Source: a virus
Virus record (IMG/VR): IMGVR_UViG_3300048507_000465
Span: 18,017 to 82,016 of that record
DNA: 64,000 nucleotides
Direction: 5' to 3' (one strand)
Position 1 is the first letter of the stretch. Each line of letters begins with the position of its first letter. The notes under the pieces were generated by a model that ran no database searches, was not told the DNA's origin, and saw only the letters and a list, made by a program, of their open reading frames with translations. Of this stretch, positions 1-7,589 are shown piece by piece. A program made the position numbers and the translations under genes.

Positions 1-1
1 T

Positions 2-145
2 GATCCTAATAAACAACAAAGATTAATACTTGAACAACCAAGGCATATACTTAAACCCAAAGAAAGAAAATATGTGGATCTTTGGATGGGGTTAATAAAG
101 AAACATAAATGGGAACCTTTCTTAAACTGGAACAATTACCAATAA
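2..145 (+). CDS. C-terminal end of an unidentified upstream gene (5' truncated by window edge)
   Basis: An open frame enters from the left edge and ends at a TAA at 143-145, giving 47 residues with no start codon. The visible tail is basic and aromatic, with the segment WMGLIKKHKWEPF, and has no recognisable domain. Codon use and AT content match the plus-strand genes that follow. The next gene begins 31 nt downstream, so it is probably the last part of the gene preceding the small membrane protein. No function can be assigned from this fragment. Confidence 0.5.
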   Translation, partial: DPNKQQRLILEQPRHILKPKERKYVDLWMGLIKKHKWEPFLNWNNYQ

Positions 146-176
146 CCACATATAATTAATATCAATTGCGGGAACA

Positions 177-401
177 ATGATAATACTTAAATATATTCTA
201 TACTACTTACTTCTAGGAGTTGGCTTTAACTTTATATGGGATTTACTTATTTCTATTTTAAAACACGGGCCCTATGTAAAAGAAGAACATAGATTAGAAA
301 ATAATGAAAGGATTTTCATGTGTTTAGTTTGGCCATACGGCACATTCTTAATACTTTACCACCTGTATATTGCACTAAATAAAAAAAATAAAGATGACTA
401 A
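177..401 (+). CDS. Small membrane protein, unknown function
   Basis: The 74-residue product has a hydrophobic N-terminal stretch (residues about 4-26, IILKYILYYLLLGVGFNFIW), a charged middle (HRLENNER) and a second hydrophobic stretch near 45-66. It therefore probably crosses the inner membrane twice. It overlaps the start of the UvdE gene by 8 nt, which suggests translational coupling. The family is not recognised. Small membrane proteins of this sort are common in early or middle phage regions. The ATG follows an A/T-rich leader without a Shine-Dalgarno sequence, as elsewhere in the window. Confidence 0.6.
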   Translation: MIILKYILYYLLLGVGFNFIWDLLISILKHGPYVKEEHRLENNERIFMCLVWPYGTFLILYHLYIALNKKNKDD

Positions 402-1317
402 CTATGGATATTGTTGCATTAATATGCAACTTAGAAAGCAGAAACCAAGTATTACTACAAATCGTTCTATGATTAAACGTACGTTTATGGCTAAAGGCCC
501 AGACTATGCATCAGAACTTATTGTACAAAATGTACGAGACCTACGTGAAATTATTAAATGGAATGAGGCAAATGGTCTTAAACTTTATCGTATGTCTTCA
601 GATATTATGCCTTGGATGTCTGAGTACAATATTTCAGATCTTAAAGATTTTAAAATTATTAGAACTATTCTAGAAGACTGTGGCGATCTAGCTAGGGAGT
701 ACGGTCAGAGGATTACATTCCACCCTGGACCATTCGATGTCCTCGCATCACTAAATGAAAACGTAGTAACCAAATCTATTGCTGACCTCAACAAGCATGG
801 TGAAATATTCGACCTTATGGGTCTACCGCGTACTCCCTATGCTGCGATCAATATTCATGTCAATACTACACAAGGTGGTAAAGATGTTGCAATGCAAAGA
901 TTCGTAGATAACTTTCACTTACTTGATGCTTCAGTTCGTAAACGTCTAGTTGTTGAGAATGACGACAAGCAAAAACAGTATGCAACAGAAGATCTTTATC
1001 AAGGTATTCACAACAAGATTGGTATTCCTATTACATTTGACTATCATCACCATTGGTGCCATCCAGGAGAATTGACTCAAGAGGAGGCTCTTAAGTTGGC
1101 TTCTACTACTTGGCCTAAAGATATTAAACAACTTTGCCATTATTCTTCATGTAAGCAAATCCATGAAGATGCGACAGTAATGGCTAGGGCTCATGCCGAC
1201 TACATATATGAACATATCAATACTTATGGGTTAGATCTCGATATTGAACTTGAGGCTAAAGCTAAAGAAATGGCAGTTCAAAAATATATGAAACAATTTG
1301 CAACACAATTAGTATAA
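394..1317 (+). CDS. uvdE: UV damage endonuclease (UvdE family)
   Basis: This 307-residue protein has the length and motif order of UVDE, the TIM-barrel endonuclease that nicks DNA 5' to UV photoproducts and starts alternative excision repair. Visible hallmarks are the N-terminal MTNYGYCCIN, the strand motif LYRMSSDIMPW, ITFHPGP, the metal-ligand segment VVENDD and the His-rich FDYHHHWCHPG. UVDE enzymes bind divalent metals through His/Glu residues in these segments. It overlaps the upstream small membrane gene by 8 nt and is followed 18 nt later by another small membrane gene. T4 uses the unrelated pyrimidine-dimer glycosylase DenV for this job, so UvdE is a functional replacement. Family assignment is firm; activity is inferred. 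Confidence 0.92.
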   Translation: MTNYGYCCINMQLRKQKPSITTNRSMIKRTFMAKGPDYASELIVQNVRDLREIIKWNEANGLKLYRMSSDIMPWMSEYNISDLKDFKIIRTILEDCGDLAREYGQRITFHPGPFDVLASLNENVVTKSIADLNKHGEIFDLMGLPRTPYAAINIHVNTTQGGKDVAMQRFVDNFHLLDASVRKRLVVENDDKQKQYATEDLYQGIHNKIGIPITFDYHHHWCHPGELTQEEALKLASTTWPKDIKQLCHYSSCKQIHEDATVMARAHADYIYEHINTYGLDLDIELEAKAKEMAVQKYMKQFATQLV

Positions 1318-1335
1318 ACCTTAAATAATTATTAT

Positions 1336-1530
1336 ATGACAAAGTTTTTAAACACATTAAAATCAAATTTTAAATTCTTAACTAGCCAATGGTTTTCCTT
1401 TATCGGTTTACTTTGGATGGGAGCATCTTTCATTTATATTGGCAAGGCTCAATTTTGGATAGTTTTAGGATTTGCAATTCTTTTTACTGGTGTACAAAAT
1501 ATTATTAACGAAATTAGACTAAAGAATTAA
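1336..1530 (+). CDS. Small two-helix membrane protein, unknown function
   Basis: This 64-residue product has a short basic N-terminus followed by two hydrophobic segments, roughly residues 17-33 (WFSFIGLLWMGASFIYI) and 37-55 (AQFWIVLGFAILFTGVQNI). The pattern is that of a small inner-membrane hairpin protein. It sits 18 nt after uvdE and 2 nt before the next gene, inside one transcription unit that ends at the terminator near 1816. The size and topology would also suit a holin-like protein, but no lysis enzyme is adjacent, so no function is claimed. Confidence 0.6.
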   Translation: MTKFLNTLKSNFKFLTSQWFSFIGLLWMGASFIYIGKAQFWIVLGFAILFTGVQNIINEIRLKN

Positions 1531-1532
1531 AT

Positions 1533-1781
1533 ATGGATTTAAAAGTAGATGCTCTAAGAGCAAAATACCAAGCAGAAAAACTTGAAGCAATCGCAACACT
1601 AGAGGTATACGTAAAGAATGCAGCAGGAATCGGAGAACACCCGCAAATCATCGAAGAAATGGCAAAGCTTGTTGAACAAGTAGCAAACGCCAACGACTGT
1701 ATTGAAGCATTAGATGAGATTTTTATTAGATCCACAGATGATTCTACTAACGTATCACCAGAAGGCTCCGTAAATAGTTGA
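1533..1781 (+). CDS. Small acidic helical protein, unknown
   Basis: The product has 82 residues, mostly predicted alpha-helical (ALRAKYQAEKLEAIATLEVY), and an acidic middle. It is the last gene before the strong terminator at 1816-1847. It follows the upstream gene by 2 nt. No family is recognised. The heptad-like spacing of Leu/Ile/Ala suggests a small coiled-coil or helical-bundle protein. Confidence 0.6.
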   Translation: MDLKVDALRAKYQAEKLEAIATLEVYVKNAAGIGEHPQIIEEMAKLVEQVANANDCIEALDEIFIRSTDDSTNVSPEGSVNS

Positions 1782-1815
1782 TTTATTTAGGCTAGACATA
1801 AACGACTTAAGGAGC

Positions 1816-1847
1816 AAAGGGACCTATTAATTTAGGTCCCTTTTTTT
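1816..1847 (+). terminator. Rho-independent terminator
   Basis: A perfect 11-bp inverted repeat (1816-1826 pairing with 1833-1843, core GGGACC/GGTCCC) has a 6-nt loop TTAATT and runs into seven T residues (1841-1847). It ends the transcription unit containing uvdE and lies just before the first GATATATAAT element, so it insulates the late block downstream. Confidence 0.9.
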
Positions 1848-1851
1848 GTTT

Positions 1852-1862
1852 GATATATAATA
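1852..1862 (+). promoter_or_regulatory. Late-promoter-like element GATATATAATA
   Basis: An exact copy of the 11-mer GATATATAATA directly follows the terminator. It ends only 1 nt before the ATG at 1864, so if it is a -10-type element the message would be nearly leaderless or the protein would start further in. The same 11-mer recurs at 23087, 38139, 46418, 52514 and 56932, each time just before a gene start. Confidence 0.55.
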
Positions 1863-1863
1863 A

Positions 1864-2544
1864 ATGAAGCATATTAAATCAAAAGCTATATTTGAAAGAT
1901 ATACAAAACTAGATTCTATCTCTAATAAACTATTAGGTGATTGCTTTAGACAGTGGGTATTAGATTTTAAGAACGGTAAAAAATCTTCTAGCTACTCATT
2001 TGAAGTACAGAATCCAGGGTTAACATTTGACTTAAACTGCTCTATCTATTTTAAAGGTAAAGGATTTGAGGTCCTAAACTCTACTGGAGCTGATGGTAGA
2101 GATGAAGACGATGATGGTGATTGGCAAGATCCATTTATTAATGTAGACTTTGCTTGTAACCCAGATTGGTTACCTACTTATTGGGAAGAGATTTACTTTG
2201 TATTAGCAGATGTCTTAAGACATGAGATCGAACACATTACTCAAGATGGTATTGATATTGGTAATTATAGAAAGGGTAAACCTAATGAACCAGATGATAT
2301 GATGAGAATGATGATTAATAATGGTATGTTATCTAAGATGTATTATTTACTACTACCTAAAGAAGTGGATGCAAATTTACAAGGCTTAAGATTTGAGGCT
2401 AAGAAGAGAGGTGAGAAGACCATTGATGCTGTAAATAGATACTTAGACTCAAAAGAAGAGATGGGAGAGATAAATAGTAAAGAAAGAGCAGAAGTCCTAG
2501 TTAAATGGGAAGCTCGTGCAAAACAATTAGGATTTAAACTATGA
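1864..2544 (+). CDS. Zincin-like predicted metallopeptidase with capsid-targeting-like N-terminus
   Basis: The 226-residue protein carries a classic HExxH zinc motif, VLRHEIEHITQ, with HEIEH at residues 120-124. A conserved-looking acidic segment, LPKEVDANLQGL (Glu167), could supply the third ligand. A very acidic stretch at 79-88 precedes the active site. The N-terminus MKHIKSKAIFERY resembles the short N-terminal motif shared by many neighbours. HExxH proteins of this layout occur in T4-like phages without known substrates. It is first in a tightly packed run (next gene overlaps by 4 nt). The zincin call rests on motif and spacing. Whether it is a packaged protease or a structural relic is open, and it is unrelated to the gp21-type prohead protease. 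Confidence 0.65.
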   Translation: MKHIKSKAIFERYTKLDSISNKLLGDCFRQWVLDFKNGKKSSSYSFEVQNPGLTFDLNCSIYFKGKGFEVLNSTGADGRDEDDDGDWQDPFINVDFACNPDWLPTYWEEIYFVLADVLRHEIEHITQDGIDIGNYRKGKPNEPDDMMRMMINNGMLSKMYYLLLPKEVDANLQGLRFEAKKRGEKTIDAVNRYLDSKEEMGEINSKERAEVLVKWEARAKQLGFKL

Positions 2545-2831
2545 GACATTTAAAACAATTTAAAAACTTTATTAACGAGGGTGGAGACCCTGAAAAGAAA
2601 AAAGCTATTAGGGATAAAATACGTGACTTAGATAAAAAGGAAGATGACTTAATGAAGAAGAAGGCTGAAAACGCTAAGAAAATGATGGCGGAAGAAGATA
2701 ATCTAAAAGCAGAGATTTTAAACCTTACAACTCAGAAGTTAGCTATGCAGAAAGCTATAGTAAAAATAGATCTTAAAATATCTACACTTAAGCTTAAACA
2801 AGAAAACGCAAAACCAACACAAACAACATGA
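2541..2831 (+). CDS. Small coiled-coil protein with capsid-targeting-like N-terminus
   Basis: The 96-residue product begins MRHLKQFKNFINEGGD, which fits the shared MKxIxxFxxFxNE pattern with a possible [LI]xE cleavage site after INE. The rest is a long, highly charged heptad-patterned helix rich in Lys, Glu and Asp. It overlaps the zincin gene by 4 nt and the next gene by 4 nt, so translation is probably coupled. By analogy with T4, a small Lys-rich protein with such an N-terminus would be an internal head or scaffold-core protein. That role is inferred. Confidence 0.7.
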   Translation: MRHLKQFKNFINEGGDPEKKKAIRDKIRDLDKKEDDLMKKKAENAKKMMAEEDNLKAEILNLTTQKLAMQKAIVKIDLKISTLKLKQENAKPTQTT

Positions 2832-3184
2832 AGCATTTAATTCATTTTAATGACTTTGTTTTAGAGAACAGAAAAAATAAACCCAATATTAAGAAAAAGG
2901 TTAAAAAGATTAATAAGGTTATTAATAAGCAGTATGATAAAATAGAAAAAGAAACTGCTAGGGCTAAAGAGTTAGCATCAAAACCTGATGTAACTGATAA
3001 AATGTCGGCTACTCTATCTAGAATGAAAGTACAACTAGCTCAAGCAGAAGCTCAGAAACAAGCTGTTAGAAAAAATGTGGAAATTAAAAAAGCTCAGATT
3101 AGAACTGCTAAAGATCAAGCTAAATCAGGTGATGAATTAGAAAAGAAAGCTAAAGAAACTAAAAAAGAAGAGTCTGATAAATAA
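2828..3184 (+). CDS. Lys-rich coiled-coil protein with capsid-targeting-like N-terminus
   Basis: The protein has 118 residues and starts MKHLIHFNDFVLENRK, again matching the shared motif with a Leu-x-Asn position where cleavage would be expected. The remainder is an almost uninterrupted, very basic and acidic coiled coil (for example LAQAEAQKQAVRKNVEIKKA). It resembles the preceding protein in design, if not clearly in sequence. Such short charged helical proteins match T4 internal proteins and prohead-core proteins in composition. Start and stop overlap or abut the neighbouring genes (4-nt overlap upstream, 3 nt to the next). Confidence 0.7.
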   Translation: MKHLIHFNDFVLENRKNKPNIKKKVKKINKVINKQYDKIEKETARAKELASKPDVTDKMSATLSRMKVQLAQAEAQKQAVRKNVEIKKAQIRTAKDQAKSGDELEKKAKETKKEESDK

Positions 3185-3187
3185 CCT

Positions 3188-4864
3188 ATGAAGTATATTC
3201 AAACTCTTACTGAAAAGGGAAAGCTTAAATGGCAAGACTCTGATGCGCCGGATGCTAATGGTAGATTTAAAGACTTAAGTCCTAAAGATCTAGCAGCATG
3301 GTTAATTAAAACCAGAAAGGGTGATATGAAAAAGATTAGTGGTTCACTAAGTCAACAAGTTGCATTTAATAAAAACGACGATCCTGAATACGCAAAGAAA
3401 ATGGATAAGACTAGAACAGAAGTCTACAAGCAAATGGATAGAGAAGATCTATTAGAATCTGTCTTAAACGAAGAGGATTCATATAACGATTATCCAGCTG
3501 CTGCAAAGAAGAATGCACAGATGGCTATTGATTGGAAAGAGAAGTATGGTAGAGATGAAGTACCTGCTGGGACTCCAGTTGGTTGGGCAAGAGCTCATCA
3601 ATTAGCTAAAGGTGAAAAGATCTCAGCAGATACTGTAAAGAGAATGTCTGCATTTAATAGACACAGAAAAAATTCATCAATTGCACCAGAACATAAAGAC
3701 GAACCTTGGAAAGATAATGGCTATGTAGCTTGGTTAATCTGGGGTGGCGACGAAGGTGTTGATTGGGCAATTGAAAAATCAAAAGAAATAGACGCTATGA
3801 AAGAGTCAAAACAAATGAAGTACATTAAACCACTTAACGAAAGAGCTAAACACACATCAACTGATTTTTCTAAACCAGGTAACGATGGTGATATTTACTT
3901 TTCAAAAAGAGAAGGTGACGCAGTCGGCGTTAGATTAGGAGATAAATTACAAATGATTTATGTTTTTCAAGAAGAACCTAAATTAGGAAGGATTCAAAAG
4001 TCAGATAAACGTTGGGAAAACATGGGTCCAGCTTCTGAAGAACTTTTAATTGATTTAAGAGGTAGAGAAGAAGGTAAAATCTTATTTAAGTTTGTTTCTA
4101 CACTTGAAGAATCAGTTAATGAAGGTAAGATGCCGAAGAAATATATTGGCAACGATGAGATAGTCTATCTTAAAACTAAAGAGGATTCAAGAGGTGCTCA
4201 TTACAACCTTTACTACAAAGGGCACGATATTGATAAAGGTGGTCGTAGGTTTGGTAGTGAAAAAGAGCTAGAAGATTTTGCAGCTAATTATATTTTATCT
4301 AACCAATTGTATAAGAAACTAAGGTATGAAGATTCAATACCTTTACCAGAGTCTGTTAATGAAAGTCTTGGTTCTTATGAATATAATAAGTGGATTAAAG
4401 AGAATGGTAAAATTAAATACCCTAAATGGGTTACAGTAACTCGTAAAGAAATTATTAAAAAGGGATTAATGGATTCAGTATATGATTCTGAATCTCACAA
4501 CATGTCTATTTGGATTAACTCTTTAGGTAAGAATTTCTTTGTAATTAACGCTGACTCAAAGAAGAGAGAAAAAGAGTTTGGTAAAAACGGTTCTGCATTT
4601 ATTAATGCATATTACAATGATATAACTGGATATACCGCTTTTGCATGGGAAGCTGCTACAATTTGCCTAGAACTTATTAAACACATAGAGGACAGAATTG
4701 CTAATGGGGAGGAATATGAACCGGCGTACTATTTAGCTAAAGAATATTTTAATAATTTTGGGATGGATACTAAAAGAAGTAGAGTATTTGATTCTACAGT
4801 TAAAAAGCTAAGTAATTATATGGCTGATAATAATCTTGATTCTATGGATTATATGAATAGGTAA
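3188..4864 (+). CDS. Multidomain, polyprotein-like candidate internal head protein
   Basis: This 558-residue protein is a string of small modules separated by near-identical linkers. The N-terminus is MKYIQTLTEKGK. ESVLNE lies at residues 90-95, a second copy of the head motif MKYIKPLNER at 210-219, and ESVNE at 308-312 and 388-392. Module 1 (about 10-88) holds LSPKDLAAWLIKTR. Module 2 (about 98-203) is a domain common in phage head proteins, with TPVGWARAHQLAKGE and AWLIWGGDEGVDWAI. Modules 3-5 are not recognised. The linkers fit the T4 gp21 cleavage rule ([LI]xE, here V/L at P3). I infer a packaged polyprotein cut during head maturation. No enzymatic function is claimed. Confidence 0.7.
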   Translation: MKYIQTLTEKGKLKWQDSDAPDANGRFKDLSPKDLAAWLIKTRKGDMKKISGSLSQQVAFNKNDDPEYAKKMDKTRTEVYKQMDREDLLESVLNEEDSYNDYPAAAKKNAQMAIDWKEKYGRDEVPAGTPVGWARAHQLAKGEKISADTVKRMSAFNRHRKNSSIAPEHKDEPWKDNGYVAWLIWGGDEGVDWAIEKSKEIDAMKESKQMKYIKPLNERAKHTSTDFSKPGNDGDIYFSKREGDAVGVRLGDKLQMIYVFQEEPKLGRIQKSDKRWENMGPASEELLIDLRGREEGKILFKFVSTLEESVNEGKMPKKYIGNDEIVYLKTKEDSRGAHYNLYYKGHDIDKGGRRFGSEKELEDFAANYILSNQLYKKLRYEDSIPLPESVNESLGSYEYNKWIKENGKIKYPKWVTVTRKEIIKKGLMDSVYDSESHNMSIWINSLGKNFFVINADSKKREKEFGKNGSAFINAYYNDITGYTAFAWEAATICLELIKHIEDRIANGEEYEPAYYLAKEYFNNFGMDTKRSRVFDSTVKKLSNYMADNNLDSMDYMNR

Positions 4865-4885
4865 CATATAATAAAATATTAGCAA

Positions 4886-4895
4886 GATATATAAA
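4886..4895 (+). promoter_or_regulatory. Late-promoter-like element GATATATAAA
   Basis: A one-mismatch relative of GATATATAATA lies in the 50-nt gap before the BACON/Ig-type gene, ending 19 nt before its ATG. The gap is otherwise A-rich and lacks a Shine-Dalgarno sequence. Confidence 0.4.
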
Positions 4896-4914
4896 AAAAC
4901 AAAGAAATTAAAAT

Positions 4915-6171
4915 ATGGCTGTCGATCATACTAGAACTATAACTGTCACACCTGCTGGATCAAACTATACGGTAGTATCAGATGCTGCGATGGAATCTGG
5001 AGTTCAATGGGTTTCTACTACTAAAACTACTGATAATAATGGTGTTGCAGATGTTTGGACTATTACAATACAACAAAATACATCTAGTGGTAGAGTTGCT
5101 ACAATTACAGCGACACATAGCAATAATAATACTGATACTATAACTGTTAACCAGGCTGGAGTTAATCCGGATAATACTGCTCCTGTTATTACATTACTAG
5201 GAGATAGTTCAATAAGTGTTGATGTTGGTGCGTCTGACTGGATCGACGATGGTGCTACCGCCGTTGATGAAACTGATGGAGATATTTCTAATAATATACA
5301 AGTTGTAGATAATGTAGATCTTAACACAATAGGAGTTTATTCAGTTACATATAATGTAAATGATGCTGCCGGAAATCCTGCAGTAGAAGTTGTAAGAACT
5401 GTAAATGTTGTTGCTCAAACAATTGATGTACAATGGCAATTAATACCATTTAATTTAACTGGTGCATATATTAGCTTAACAGATGGCGGAGCGGAGTGGC
5501 AAGGTAGTCCTAGTCAAACAACAAGCGTTGCAAGCGGGGGAAGTCATACACAGTTTTTTTATGCAGTTCCAAATAATGGAAAAGTATTTAATACTACGTC
5601 GGATGTTCAATTTCAATCAGGAGGTGCTCAGGTAAGTACTTTAAAAACTGCAAATGGAAGTATTAAAATAGAATTAATATTAAACAATGTTACTTCAAAT
5701 GTTGTATGGAGTGAAAATATTTCAGGTACTGCGTATACAATACCTACAGCGGGTGCTATGGCTTTTAGAGAATTAACAAGTTCAGGCGGTACAAGTGTCG
5801 GAACTTATACTGGAGGTCAAGTTACTAATAGTGTTAGAAATTATCAATGGATTAATAATACAGGTACTGAAAATAATAATCAAGCTTTATTGATTAATCT
5901 AGAAGATGCTGGTGGAATTGATTTAACATGGGATCCTACAGAAACTAATGCACATAATTTAGCAGGATATGTTTATCTATCAACAAGCGCAGATGGTAGT
6001 ACTGTTGATAATTCTACTATTTTAAATACTAATGAATGGATTCATAATGTTAGTTTAAGTAATTCAGATGGAACTAATTCTACTGGAGACTTTCATGCCT
6101 CGTTTATTTTTGACGATGGTGATGATGGAACTATAAATCCAAATAACCAAACATTAAATAATCAAAATTAA
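4915..6171 (+). CDS. Ig-like surface protein with BACON-like and DUF5011-like domains
   Basis: The product has 418 residues. Residues 1-82 resemble a BACON domain, ending in the typical NTDTITVNQAG. Residues 86-165 resemble DUF5011/HYR-type Ig folds (TAPVITLLGD, GVYSVTYNVNDAAGNP). The last 250 residues are a Thr/Ser/Asn-rich beta region I do not recognise. The DUF5011-like segment resembles one in the 2764-residue fibre protein. BACON is typical of Bacteroidetes carbohydrate-binding proteins. A likely role is head decoration (Hoc-like) or host/glycan attachment. Placement among candidate head proteins favours head decoration, but a fibre role cannot be excluded. Confidence 0.7.
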   Translation: MAVDHTRTITVTPAGSNYTVVSDAAMESGVQWVSTTKTTDNNGVADVWTITIQQNTSSGRVATITATHSNNNTDTITVNQAGVNPDNTAPVITLLGDSSISVDVGASDWIDDGATAVDETDGDISNNIQVVDNVDLNTIGVYSVTYNVNDAAGNPAVEVVRTVNVVAQTIDVQWQLIPFNLTGAYISLTDGGAEWQGSPSQTTSVASGGSHTQFFYAVPNNGKVFNTTSDVQFQSGGAQVSTLKTANGSIKIELILNNVTSNVVWSENISGTAYTIPTAGAMAFRELTSSGGTSVGTYTGGQVTNSVRNYQWINNTGTENNNQALLINLEDAGGIDLTWDPTETNAHNLAGYVYLSTSADGSTVDNSTILNTNEWIHNVSLSNSDGTNSTGDFHASFIFDDGDDGTINPNNQTLNNQN

Positions 6172-6177
6172 AAGAAA

Positions 6178-6915
6178 ATGGTACAGGACGAAATAATAAG
6201 TGGACCAGTAACAACCCAATCAACCATTAGCTACTCCCCATCATATACTTTATCATATGATGCTAATGGCGGTACTGGCTCTATGGTTACACAAAGTGGT
6301 TCTAACCAGTATACCATCCATAATAGTTTTGGTTTTACTAGAAGTGGATACGTTCCTCAAAATATAGCATTTAATACTTCCGGAGCTGGTACTGGAACAA
6401 GTTATGATTTAGGTGATTCTATTACTCTAACAGGAAATACTACACTATATGCACAGTGGACTTTAACTGGAGGATCAAGTTCTTCAGGTGGAGATACATT
6501 TTACATATGCGTAACTCACCCCCTAGATGCTACTAAAAAAACTATTGTAGCATATACGACTCCTGTAATAGCTACAAACTTAAACTTTGCTTTTACTACA
6601 GCATCTCCTCAGAATGTAAGTAATAGCGCAGGCTCATTAACTCTGCAATTTAGTGCAGATTCTGCTCCTGCTATTGGAGATTTTAGTTCTACTGGTAGTT
6701 GGTTAACTATAGATCCTGCTACATATACGTTCTCTTCAGGAAGTGGATCGTTTAATGTTTCTTATGGCTCAAATTCTAGTTTATCAGGTGCGAGTAGTAG
6801 GAATAGTACTATATCCTATAATAATGTTTCTAATATCGGTACTTCGTCAGTGTTAGTTACACAAGCGGGGAATGTGGGTACCTACAATCCAAATGAAAAT
6901 GCCGGATTTGGCTAA
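6178..6915 (+). CDS. Surface protein with Listeria-Bacteroides repeat and BACON domain
   Basis: The protein has 245 residues. Residues about 21-98 form a Listeria-Bacteroides (InlB B-type) repeat, with YTLSYDANGGTG, FGFTRSGYVPQNIAFNTSG and NTTLYAQW. Residues about 140-231 form a BACON domain (LTLQFSADSAP, WLTIDPATYTF, SVLVTQAG). It starts 6 nt after the preceding Ig-type gene, so the two are probably co-translated and may form one surface structure. Both domain types occur in bacterial cell-surface adhesins. Their presence points to a Bacteroidetes gene pool. The predicted role is decoration or glycan binding. Confidence 0.75.
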   Translation: MVQDEIISGPVTTQSTISYSPSYTLSYDANGGTGSMVTQSGSNQYTIHNSFGFTRSGYVPQNIAFNTSGAGTGTSYDLGDSITLTGNTTLYAQWTLTGGSSSSGGDTFYICVTHPLDATKKTIVAYTTPVIATNLNFAFTTASPQNVSNSAGSLTLQFSADSAPAIGDFSSTGSWLTIDPATYTFSSGSGSFNVSYGSNSSLSGASSRNSTISYNNVSNIGTSSVLVTQAGNVGTYNPNENAGFG

Positions 6916-6958
6916 GCCGGGTGGATAATAATTATATTAATAAATAAAAACAAATAAA

Positions 6959-7582
6959 ATGGCAAAAAAAATACTATCATTCGAAGAATACGCTGCAAAA
7001 ATAAATGCACCTAACGTTTCTGAAGAAGAAAACGAAGAGTGCCCGTGTGGTACTGATGAAGAAGGTAACTGTTTAGAATGTGAAGAAGGAACAGAAAAAC
7101 CAGCTGAAGAAATAGAAGACGAAGAAGTTGAGTCTGAAGAAGACGAAGAAGTTGAGTCTGGAGAAGACGACGATGACGACGATGACGATGATGAAGAAGA
7201 CGATGATGACGATGACGACGACGATGATGATGACGATGATGACGATGATGAGTCTGAAGAAGTTGAAGTAGAAGATGCTGGAGAAACAGAAGCCCCGGTA
7301 ACTGTAGAAGAGATGTTATCTGAAGGTTACAAAAAAGTAGTTGAAGCTGCATGTGCTTACGAAAAAGACGAATACCAAGATCATACGTTAGAAATGTACA
7401 TGAAAGAGAACGCTGCTCTAGTAGCAACTCTTGCTGCAAAAGCGATGGAAGAGGGTTATGGTGAAGCAAAAGAAACTGAACTAACTCAAGAAATGTACGA
7501 AGCAGTATGTAACGAAATAAAAGATGCGTATTGTAAGAAAATTGAAGAGTTAAAAGAGACTTACGGTGCTGGAAAGGAATAA
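6959..7582 (+). CDS. Extremely acidic poly-Asp protein with capsid-targeting-like N-terminus
   Basis: The 207-residue product starts MAKKILSFEEYAAKI, a variant of the shared head-targeting motif. It then has a Cys-rich segment (residues 28-41, CPCGTDEEGNCLEC) that could bind metal. An acidic tract holds a short internal repeat DEEVES and a run of almost only Asp at 70-97. A helical C-terminal half (about 112-207) follows. Prohead-core proteins of T4 (gp67, gp68) are likewise very acidic, so a scaffold-core or internal-head role is plausible but unproven. Alternatively the Asp tract may bind cations or mimic DNA. Confidence 0.65.
   Translation: MAKKILSFEEYAAKINAPNVSEEENEECPCGTDEEGNCLECEEGTEKPAEEIEDEEVESEEDEEVESGEDDDDDDDDDEEDDDDDDDDDDDDDDDDDESEEVEVEDAGETEAPVTVEEMLSEGYKKVVEAACAYEKDEYQDHTLEMYMKENAALVATLAAKAMEEGYGEAKETELTQEMYEAVCNEIKDAYCKKIEELKETYGAGKE
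7166..7249 (+). repeat. GAY microsatellite encoding poly-Asp
   Basis: An 84-nt stretch of GAC/GAT codons (with two GAA) encodes the Asp run of the acidic protein. Mixed use of GAC and GAT breaks perfect triplet identity, which would reduce slippage. The tract length is a plausible point of variation between related phages. Confidence 0.85.
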
Positions 7583-7589
7583 TACAACT

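Noticed and set aside
6900-6924. GCCGG...GCCGGG sequence after the BACON gene as a terminator
   Set aside because: The stem is only a few base pairs and no T run follows, so it does not meet the usual pattern.
7011-7469. Minus-strand 152-codon frame rich in His, Leu and Arg
   Set aside because: It is the antisense of the Asp/Glu repeat tract. The composition follows from GAC/GAT/GAA codons read backwards, and there is no promoter or leader.
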